From: an uncultured Barnesiella sp.
GTDB taxonomy: Bacteria > Bacteroidota > Bacteroidia > Bacteroidales > Barnesiellaceae_A
DNA: 11,863 nt
Direction: 5' to 3'
Assembly: GCA_904502265.1 (NCBI GenBank)
Contig: CAJGDT010000033.1
Span: 1-11,863, forward strand
The notes below the pieces were generated by a model. It saw nothing but the letters and a program-made list of their open reading frames with translations, did not search any database and was not told the DNA's origin. How positions within the stretch are numbered: the stretch's first letter is position 1; each line of letters opens with the position of its first letter. Shown one piece after another: positions 1 to 5,961 of this stretch. A program made the translations under genes and the position numbers.

Positions 1-6
1 AGTCAT
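1..6 (-). CDS. Possible start of the gene downstream of dtd (cut by window edge)
   Basis: On the minus strand an ATG followed by ACT begins one base after the dtd TAG stop and runs off the window. Only two codons are visible, so the product cannot be read. A start this close to the upstream stop is typical of translationally coupled operon genes. From memory of Bacteroidales gene order, dtd is often followed by a MazG-type nucleotide pyrophosphohydrolase, but nothing in the window confirms that here. Confidence 0.3.
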
Positions 7-7
7 A

Positions 8-460
8 CTATTCACGATTTTGCGAGTCAATACATATCGTTACCGGGCCGTCATTAATCAGAGCCACCTGCATGTCGGCACCAAATACGCCTGTACCTAC
101 GTTGCTGCCAATGGCTTGCGAAAGGCGGCTACAGAACAACTCATACAGAGGTACTGCATGCTCGGGGCGCGAGGCCTTTATGTACGAGGGACGATTGCCC
201 TTCTTGGTAGAGGCATGGAGTGTAAATTGGCTCACGACCAACGCCTGTCCACCCACGTCGGTAATAGAGCAGTTCATCACGCCATTGGCATCGTCAAAGA
301 TGCGTAACTGCGAGGCCTTCTTGACAAGCCAGTCGACATCCTCTTCGCTGTCGCGATCTTCGACACCTACGAGGATGAGCATACCTTGGGCTATAGCCGA
401 ATGTACCTCGCCGGCAATTGTTACCGAAGCCTCTTTAACTCGTTGTATTACTATACGCAT
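8..460 (-). CDS. dtd: D-aminoacyl-tRNA deacylase (DTD)
   Basis: This cytoplasmic proofreading enzyme hydrolyses the ester bond of D-aminoacyl-tRNAs (and Gly-tRNA-Ala), recycling tRNA and keeping D-residues out of proteins. The 150-residue length is normal for the DTD1 family and the protein begins with the usual MRIVIQRV strand. Both family signatures are present: SQFTLHA at residues 77-83, with Thr80 in the active-site position, and NDGPVT at 136-141, which carries the Gly-cisPro motif that rejects L-amino acids. KKGNRPS (86-92) and GVFGADM (124-130) are also typical. The ATG is 32 bases from the end of the receptor terminator at 493-530, so the gene probably needs its own promoter. A 7-of-8 match to the -7 element (minus-strand TTATTTTG, 483-490) sits in that gap but lacks a clear -33 element. 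An ATG follows one base after the stop, suggesting an operon continuing leftwards. Confidence 0.97.
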   Translation of the reverse strand: MRIVIQRVKEASVTIAGEVHSAIAQGMLILVGVEDRDSEEDVDWLVKKASQLRIFDDANGVMNCSITDVGGQALVVSQFTLHASTKKGNRPSYIKASRPEHAVPLYELFCSRLSQAIGSNVGTGVFGADMQVALINDGPVTICIDSQNRE

Positions 461-492
461 AGTTATCAGTTTGTGTTCAGTGCAAAATAAAT

Positions 493-530
493 AAAAAAAA
501 CCGACATTCGCAGTGAATATCGGTTTTTTC
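493..530 (-). terminator. Intrinsic terminator of the TonB receptor gene
   Basis: Stem arms lie at 501-509 and 515-523 around a 5-base loop. Read on the minus strand, the arms CCGATATTC and GAATGTCGG pair over all 9 positions with one G-U wobble and are followed by eight T. On the plus strand the same wobble position becomes a C-A mismatch, so the element fits minus-strand transcription best. The flanking A and T tracts (493-500 and 524-529) could extend the stem and give some bidirectional activity. It lies 20-57 bases past the receptor stop codon and just ahead of dtd. Confidence 0.85.
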
Positions 531-549
531 TTATAGTGATAGACGTTTA

Positions 550-2871
550 TTAACGGAAGTCAAATTTCACGCCAAAGAAGTAGCTACGCGGGGTAGAGGG
601 GCCGTAAATGTAGCCCGAGTCGCGGTTGGGGCCTTTGTCGAAATCCTTTTGATATGCATTGAAGATGTTTTGTACACCGGCATGCAATTGTAAGCAAATC
701 TCACTCGACAAGTCGAAGTCGTAAGTAAGCTTCACGTTGGCATTGAAGAAGTCGGAAGTACGCTCAAGACGATCTTTCTCGATATATCCGGCTAAGTGTT
801 GCACCCACATTTGGCCGGTGTATGTGCCCGAAAGGTCGATAAAGAAGTGCTTTGTGGGCTTGAACGTACAAGTAAGGAAGCCATACCAATCGGGGGTGCG
901 GAACATCTCGGTTGCCGCTTCTACATCGGGGTCTTCACTCCACACCTCGGGTGTCTTGTAAAGACTGCGTTGCCATGTAAGACCGAGCTGTGCCTCGAGC
1001 CAAGAAGATACCGCAGCGCGACCCTCGAAGTTTACACCGAAAACTTGTCCACCGCCACCATTGCGACGTTGAATGATAGCATTGCCGCTTGCGTCGGAAC
1101 CAATATGCTCCATAACAAAAGCATCGCTAAGGTCGGTGAAGAAACCTTCCAAAAGGAAGTTGGTGGGAACTTCGCCTATTGTCTGGTAAATATCGACCGA
1201 ACCACTTACGCTACGCGATTTCTCCTCTTTCAAATTGGGGTCGAGCACAATGAGCGACACCTCGCCACCTACGGCCATGATGTGCAAGTCCTCGTCGAAT
1301 GCCTGAGGTGCACGGAAACCTTCAGAGTAGCTCAATCGGATATTGATATCCTTGGTGGGATTGTAGCGTAGGTTGATACGGGGGCTGAAGATAAGGTTCT
1401 TCACAAGGTTGTGCTTGTCGAGACGCGCACCGATAAGGAATCCCCAACGCTCGTTTTTCCACTCGTTTTGGAAGTAAGCACTACCGATGTGTACGGTTTG
1501 GTCGATATAGCGGTCATAGCCGGGAGCATCGTCCGAGAGGGCATCATAATTGTACTCGATACCGGCAGTCATTTCGGCGGGCATAAACAAGAATTTGTCG
1601 AAACTGTGCATATATTGAGCACCGGCAACAGTAGTGAGGTCGTGTGTAAAGCCATAGGCCGAGGGGTCTTGGCCGGCGCCATAGTAGCTGTCGCGATTGG
1701 TGTTTTGCAACGATACAAAGACGTTAAGTTTGTTCTTGTAGTCGGGGGTAAAGTAGTCGAAGTTGATACCACCACCATTGATAGAGTGCTCGGTTTGCTC
1801 GGCAATCATCGCCTCGTGGGGAGGCAAGTGCATGTTATCGCCACCACGACGCTTCTCGTTTATACCATGATATTCGAAGGTAAGTTTTGAGTAAAGACTG
1901 GTCTTGTAATAGGCACGTGTACCTATAGTAATACCACGCAACATGGGCAACTCGGTAAAGCCGTCGCCATCGTGGTCGTAGGCATCGCGTTGACGGTGCT
2001 GACCGTATACATAAATACCGGCCTTACCATTGTCGGTTACCAACGAGGCATTGAGCATGGTGTTGTTATCCCACGCATTGCTACCACCGAAGTTGGTAGC
2101 TGTGTGTGAGGCCGAAGCCGAGTTGTGCAAAGGCTCGCGAGTGATGATGTTGACAGTACCACCTACAGCCGATGAGCCAAAGAGGGCCGATCCACCACCA
2201 CGAACAACCTCGACGCGCTCAATCATATTGGCAGGAATTTGCTCCAAACCATACACACCCGAGAGGGCGCTGAATATAGGACGCGAGTCGATAAGAATTT
2301 GTGAATAGTGACCATCAAGACCATTGATACGCACTTGTTGGAAACCACAGTTTTGGCAATTATCCTCGACACGCACACCGGGCTGGAAGTTGAGACCCTC
2401 GGCAATACATGCGGCATTGACCTTCGAGAGAGTACTTACATCGAGCACCTTCACCAACGAAGGTGCCATGCGACGTGTGGTAACGTTGCGGTTGGATGTA
2501 ACAACAACCTCGTCGAGCGAAAAGTGCTCGGGCAAGATGCTAAAGTTCAACTCATGTGACTCACCGGGATAGAGAGTCACCTCACGCTCGAACGAAGCAT
2601 AACCGAGCGATGTAGCTACTACGGTGTAAGTTCCTTGGGGGATATTCTTGATAAAATAGTGACCTGTAGCATCGGTCATAACGCCAAGTGTAGTACCCTC
2701 AAGACGCACATTGATGTAAGCCATGTGCTCGCCGGTAGTCTTGTCGGTTACGTGACCATAAAGGTGAGCATCGGTGGGTTTATCGGGGGTATAATTATCG
2801 GTAGAGGGTGTGTGAGCTTGTGCTGATATAAACAGCAAAATAAGAGTAAATAGTATAGAAAGCCTTTTCAT
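550..2871 (-). CDS. TonB-dependent outer-membrane receptor, candidate metal transporter
   Basis: A 773-residue outer-membrane active transporter, energised by TonB-ExbBD. Residues 1-19 form a signal peptide (charged MKR, hydrophobic core, AQA then His at the cleavage point). Residues about 36-112 are a carboxypeptidase-regulatory-like beta-sandwich, common in Bacteroidota receptors. A TonB-box-like DEVVVT is at 120-125. The plug domain (about 130-245) contains IERVEVVRGGGSALFGSSA and ends near VNIITREP. The rest is a 22-strand-type beta barrel, with the conserved SEGFRAPQAFDEDL segment and a C-terminal FFGVKFDFR strand (the usual final Phe is here followed by Arg). An unusual feature is CQNCGF in the plug (Cys172 and Cys175), a CxxC pair that could bind a soft metal or form a disulfide. 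The gene is 142 bases downstream of a small Cys/His-rich protein and has its own terminator. There is no SusD partner, which argues against a glycan-uptake SusC. Family assignment is firm; a metal substrate is inference. Confidence 0.95.
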   Translation of the reverse strand: MKRLSILFTLILLFISAQAHTPSTDNYTPDKPTDAHLYGHVTDKTTGEHMAYINVRLEGTTLGVMTDATGHYFIKNIPQGTYTVVATSLGYASFEREVTLYPGESHELNFSILPEHFSLDEVVVTSNRNVTTRRMAPSLVKVLDVSTLSKVNAACIAEGLNFQPGVRVEDNCQNCGFQQVRINGLDGHYSQILIDSRPIFSALSGVYGLEQIPANMIERVEVVRGGGSALFGSSAVGGTVNIITREPLHNSASASHTATNFGGSNAWDNNTMLNASLVTDNGKAGIYVYGQHRQRDAYDHDGDGFTELPMLRGITIGTRAYYKTSLYSKLTFEYHGINEKRRGGDNMHLPPHEAMIAEQTEHSINGGGINFDYFTPDYKNKLNVFVSLQNTNRDSYYGAGQDPSAYGFTHDLTTVAGAQYMHSFDKFLFMPAEMTAGIEYNYDALSDDAPGYDRYIDQTVHIGSAYFQNEWKNERWGFLIGARLDKHNLVKNLIFSPRINLRYNPTKDINIRLSYSEGFRAPQAFDEDLHIMAVGGEVSLIVLDPNLKEEKSRSVSGSVDIYQTIGEVPTNFLLEGFFTDLSDAFVMEHIGSDASGNAIIQRRNGGGGQVFGVNFEGRAAVSSWLEAQLGLTWQRSLYKTPEVWSEDPDVEAATEMFRTPDWYGFLTCTFKPTKHFFIDLSGTYTGQMWVQHLAGYIEKDRLERTSDFFNANVKLTYDFDLSSEICLQLHAGVQNIFNAYQKDFDKGPNRDSGYIYGPSTPRSYFFGVKFDFR

Positions 2872-2887
2872 TGAGACACTATTTTTT

Positions 2888-2908
2888 AAAGTACAACGAT
2901 TGTACTTT
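2888..2908. promoter_or_regulatory. 9-bp dyad in the leader of the TonB receptor gene
   Basis: The arms AAAGTACAA (2888-2896) and TTGTACTTT (2900-2908) form a perfect inverted repeat around a 3-base centre. It ends 17 bases before the receptor ATG. It is not followed by a T tract on the minus strand, so it is not a classical terminator. It could be the operator of a dimeric repressor or a leader hairpin affecting translation or mRNA stability. No regulator gene is visible in the window. Confidence 0.45.
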
Positions 2909-3013
2909 TAAGTTGGAGTTTATTAATTGTAATTATTAAAAATCGATGGCGCAGTGTACACACTATACACCGGCACAAAAAACCTCACACATGATGGAGT
3001 GGGGTATAGCATA

Positions 3014-3340
3014 TCATGAAAAGACAGGTGGAGCTCGCAGATAACTACAATGACTGCGCAACACAACGTGAAGAGTTATCTCGCGTGTGTAGTCGTGCAA
3101 TGTAGTGCAGGGAACAGAGGGAAGCGTACATGGAGCCGAAACAACAAATTGCGAAAGCTGAATGTGACAGAATGGACAATCCTCCATCGCGGCAGCAGCC
3201 TCACGATGCGCTCGATCCTCATCATCGGGATACAACTCATGGAATTTTGCATCGGAGTGGATGTCAAAAATCTTTACTGTTGTCACCGGCAAGAATGCCA
3301 ATAACATCACAACAGCATATATGAGTTCTCTCCTCTTCAA
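3014..3340 (-). CDS. Small Cys/His-rich membrane-anchored protein, partner of TonB receptor
   Basis: A 108-residue protein of unknown function. Residues 1-5 are MKRRE, followed by a hydrophobic segment at about 7-24 (signal anchor or uncleaved signal peptide), so the rest should face the periplasm. The body carries a CPFCH motif (55-59), further cysteines at 71, 78 and 98, seven histidines, and a C-terminal LRAPP. Short exported proteins with an N-terminal hydrophobic stretch, one CxxCH-like motif and a terminal R(A/G)PP resemble the DUF2946-type proteins often found beside TonB-dependent metal receptors; that resemblance is from memory and not tested. The start is TTG at 3340: an in-frame TAA lies a few codons upstream and the next ATG (codon 12) would cut into the hydrophobic segment. 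A strong Bacteroidota-type promoter lies 47 bases upstream. Likely co-transcribed with the receptor and possibly involved in metal binding or transfer, by inference. Confidence 0.75.
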   Translation of the reverse strand: MKRRELIYAVVMLLAFLPVTTVKIFDIHSDAKFHELYPDDEDRAHREAAAAMEDCPFCHIQLSQFVVSAPCTLPSVPCTTLHDYTREITLHVVLRSHCSYLRAPPVFS

Positions 3341-3386
3341 ACGTATATAGATTTAAATTTCAATGAATTGAATTGTTTTTGCGGTG

Positions 3387-3417
3387 CAAAGATACAACAC
3401 AGAACAGATTACGGCAA
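3387..3417 (-). promoter_or_regulatory. Bacteroidota-type promoter for the small protein and TonB receptor
   Basis: On the minus strand a perfect -7 element TATCTTTG (3387-3394) lies 20 bases downstream of a TTG -33 element (3415-3417). This matches the Bacteroides primary-sigma consensus of TTTG or TTG, 19-21 bases, then TAnnTTTG. It is placed to give a leader of about 40 bases before the TTG start at 3340. It separates this two-gene unit from uvrC, so expression need not depend on the upstream housekeeping operon. Confidence 0.7.
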
Positions 3418-3529
3418 TAACTATTTATTACTATTTTTAAGTTAAATAATACCCATTTTTAATTATTACACAACAAACAGCCTGATTATCAATAATTTAT
3501 GCATTTACAAAAAAGCAACTTACATTATA

Positions 3530-5344
3530 TTATTGGGAGGGCGTAGAGAGTGCTTCTTTTACTTTCTGTGCCTTTGAAGCACCAATAAGAGCGGTCAACT
3601 CCTCAACGGTAGCCTCACGAATACGCTTTACACTCTTGAAGTGTCGCAACAGTGCATCGCGCGTTTGTGGACCGATACCTTTAATATTATCAAGTGAAGA
3701 AACTACTTGTTGCTTACTACGTCTGTCGCGGTGATGTGTGATACCAAAACGGTGAGCCTCGTCGCGAAGATGCTGTATAAGGCGCAACGACTCGGAGTTC
3801 TTGTCTAAATACAAAGGAACACTATCCTCAGGGAAGTATATCTCCTCAAGACGCTCAGCAATACCTATGATAGCAATCTTGCCACGCAGTCCCAAAGACT
3901 CTAAGGTTTCAAGCGCGGCACTGAGTTGCCCTTTACCACCATCCACTACGATAAGTTGCGGTAATGACTCACCTGCCTCCAAGAGGCGATGATAACGGCG
4001 ATATATCACCTCTTTCATCGTTGCATAGTCATTGGGGCCGTCGACACTTTTCACGATGAAATGACGATAATCTCGCTTTGAAGGCTTGGCCTTCTTGAAA
4101 ACTACGCAGGCTGATACGGGATTGGTACCTTGAATATTGGAATTATCGAAACACTCGATGTGAATAGGGAGCTCATCAAGATACAAATCCTTTTGCAAGC
4201 GCGAGAGTACGCGGGTAGCCCGCTGTTCGGGATTGAGTTTTTCGGCCTGCTTAAGACGGTCGACCTTGTATTGTCGCGCATTCTGCAAGGATATATCCAG
4301 TAGCTTGCGCTTGTCGCCGCGTTCGGGCACTGTAATATGCAATTGTTCAAATGTCACCTCCGGCTCGAAGGGTACGATAATCTCCCTTGACGTACTTTCA
4401 AATCGTGCTCGCAACTCAGCTATACCCAAAGACAATATTTCCGAAGCGGTTTCATCGAGCTTTTTACGATATTCAATAGTGACCGATTGTACGATAGAAC
4501 CGCCCTTTACGTGCATAAAGTTGATGAATGCCGCGTTGTCGTCTTCGTCGTACGAGAATACATCGACATTATTGATAACACTGCTTACCACTACCGATTT
4601 GGCGCGATAACGTTCGACCAAATCATATCGTTCTTTCACCACCTGCGCCTCCTCAAATCGCAATTGCGAGGCAAGTTCCTGCATCTCGGCAACGAGCATT
4701 TCGCTCAATCGGCCGGTATTACCATTAAGTATGTGCTTGACAGCATCAATATAGGTGGCATACTCACGCGGTGTAATGCGCCCCTCACAACAACCTTTGC
4801 ACCGCTTGATGTGATATTGCAGACACACCTTGTGCTTGCGAGACGAAACTGCATCGGCAGTAAGCGACAACCGACAAGTTCGTAGCGGAAACAGATCGTG
4901 TATCAGTTCCAGTACCGTCTTGGCAACGTGCACGTGAGCATATGGTCCGTAATACTTGGCTCCACTACCTCGCTCGACCCTGCGAGTGAGAAACACTCGA
5001 GGATACTCCTCTTTGGTAACGCATATCCAAGGATACGTTTTGTCATCCTTGAGCAAGACGTTATAGCGCGGACGATACTTCTTGATAAGCGAATTTTCGA
5101 GATGCAAAGCATCCTCCTCGCTACCAACCACTATATACTTCAGGTCGGCAATATTACGAACCAGCACGCGAGTCTTAGGGGCATCTTCGTGTTGCTTGTT
5201 AAAGTAAGACGACACGCGCCGCTTGAGATTCTTTGCCTTACCCACATAGATAATCGTACCCTCTTTGTCGAAGTACTGGTATACACCGGGACTTTCGGGC
5301 AAGAGGGTAAGAATATCCTTTATATGTCTATTGGTATCGGACAA
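3530..5344 (-). CDS. uvrC: UvrABC excinuclease subunit C
   Basis: The dual-incision nuclease of nucleotide excision repair, recruited by UvrB at the lesion. The 604 residues match the family length. The N-terminal GIY-YIG nuclease (about 14-95) shows SPGVYQYFD and IIYVGKAKNLKRRV, for the 3' incision. Cysteines 157, 174, 182 and 185/186 occupy the positions of the cluster-binding cysteines reported for E. coli UvrC; KGCCEG replaces the common KGPCEG. The UVR (UvrB-binding) motif is at about 212-248. The RNase H-like nuclease for the 5' incision follows, with Asp400 in ECFDNSNIQGT, Asp468 in VVDGGKGQL and His531 in RDEAHRF. Tandem helix-hairpin-helix motifs (about 552-600) end the protein. The start ATG is 7 bases after the apt stop, indicating an apt-uvrC operon. 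No clear hairpin terminator follows the stop; the 189 bases downstream are AT-rich and hold the next unit's promoter. Confidence 0.98.
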   Translation of the reverse strand: MSDTNRHIKDILTLLPESPGVYQYFDKEGTIIYVGKAKNLKRRVSSYFNKQHEDAPKTRVLVRNIADLKYIVVGSEEDALHLENSLIKKYRPRYNVLLKDDKTYPWICVTKEEYPRVFLTRRVERGSGAKYYGPYAHVHVAKTVLELIHDLFPLRTCRLSLTADAVSSRKHKVCLQYHIKRCKGCCEGRITPREYATYIDAVKHILNGNTGRLSEMLVAEMQELASQLRFEEAQVVKERYDLVERYRAKSVVVSSVINNVDVFSYDEDDNAAFINFMHVKGGSIVQSVTIEYRKKLDETASEILSLGIAELRARFESTSREIIVPFEPEVTFEQLHITVPERGDKRKLLDISLQNARQYKVDRLKQAEKLNPEQRATRVLSRLQKDLYLDELPIHIECFDNSNIQGTNPVSACVVFKKAKPSKRDYRHFIVKSVDGPNDYATMKEVIYRRYHRLLEAGESLPQLIVVDGGKGQLSAALETLESLGLRGKIAIIGIAERLEEIYFPEDSVPLYLDKNSESLRLIQHLRDEAHRFGITHHRDRRSKQQVVSSLDNIKGIGPQTRDALLRHFKSVKRIREATVEELTALIGASKAQKVKEALSTPSQ

Positions 5345-5351
5345 TATCTAA

Positions 5352-5879
5352 TTAATATTTAATCAAAGCATCTATTTCGACATCGGCAGGGAAGAGTTCG
5401 CGACCCTTCAAGAACTCCAATTCGGCAATAAAGCTTATATAAATTTTCTTAGGATTGAAACGCTTGGCCAACAAATAAGCAGCGTACATAGTACCACCTG
5501 TGGCCAACAAGTCATCGTGCAACAACACCACATCATTCTCATCAATGGCATCAACGTGCACCTCGATAGTGTCAACACCATACTCCTTGGTATAGCTTTC
5601 GCTTACAGTATTGGCAGGCAACTTACCGGGCTTACGCATAGGAACAAATCCTGCACCAACCTTTTCGGCAACGATAGGACCCATGATAAAACCACGCGAC
5701 TCTATACCTACAACCTTAGTTATACCCTTATCGGCATAACGTTCACAAAGCAATTGAGCAGCAAGACGCAAACCCTCTTTATCCTTGAGCATAGTAGTAA
5801 TATCCTTAAAGAGGATACCCTTTTGAGGAAAATCAGGCACATCACGTACAAGGGCTTTCAAATCTTCGATTGTCATCAT
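5352..5879 (-). CDS. apt: Adenine phosphoribosyltransferase
   Basis: Converts adenine and PRPP to AMP and pyrophosphate in the cytoplasm, salvaging adenine. The 175-residue length is standard. The PRPP-binding motif VVLLHDDLLATGGT (117-130) is the diagnostic signature. The N-terminal DVPDFPQKGILFKDITTML (13-31) and the GIESRGFIMGPIVA segment (58-71) that contacts the base are also typical. Two consecutive ATG codons open the frame (5879 and 5876), so the true start could be either. The gene follows mnmG by 82 bases, a gap that holds the parS site at 5946-5961, and precedes uvrC by 7 bases. No good promoter consensus was found in the gap, so transcription from upstream is likely, past any ParB bound there. 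Confidence 0.98.
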   Translation of the reverse strand: MMTIEDLKALVRDVPDFPQKGILFKDITTMLKDKEGLRLAAQLLCERYADKGITKVVGIESRGFIMGPIVAEKVGAGFVPMRKPGKLPANTVSESYTKEYGVDTIEVHVDAIDENDVVLLHDDLLATGGTMYAAYLLAKRFNPKKIYISFIAELEFLKGRELFPADVEIDALIKY

Positions 5880-5945
5880 TATTTATACTATAATTGGTTA
5901 TTATTTGCTTTCTTTTCAACAATTTAGTACTCCACATAAGCACAC

Positions 5946-5961
5946 TGTTTCACGTGAAACA
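5946..5961. other. parS: parS centromere site (ParB binding)
   Basis: TGTTTCACGTGAAACA, a perfect 16-base palindrome identical to the canonical Bacillus subtilis parS consensus recognised by chromosomal ParB (Spo0J). ParB dimers load here, spread as a CTP-dependent clamp and recruit SMC and ParA for origin segregation. The site directly abuts the mnmG stop codon (TAA ends at 5962) in the mnmG-apt gap. Two other CACGTG cores in the window (1914 and 4931) lack the flanking TGTTT/AAACA arms, so this is the only full site seen. parS sites cluster near oriC in most bacteria, so the window is probably origin-proximal. The parA and parB genes are not in the window. Confidence 0.85.

Noticed and set aside
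796..1371. Long plus-strand open frame antisense to the TonB receptor
   Set aside because: The opposite strand encodes a clear full-length receptor with family motifs; the antisense frame has no recognisable domain.
1914..1919. CACGTG core within the TonB receptor gene as a parS
   Set aside because: Only the central six bases match; the arms do not.
550..2871. SusC-type glycan receptor of a polysaccharide utilisation locus
   Set aside because: No SusD-like lipoprotein, glycoside hydrolase or sigma/anti-sigma pair is nearby, and the 773-residue length is shorter than typical SusC.
3341..3529. Terminator for uvrC in the AT-rich gap
   Set aside because: Several short AATAAT/ATTATT pairings are possible, but none makes a GC-containing stem followed by a T tract.
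4931..4936. CACGTG core within uvrC as a second parS
   Set aside because: The flanking bases do not match the TGTTT/AAACA arms, so ParB binding is not expected.
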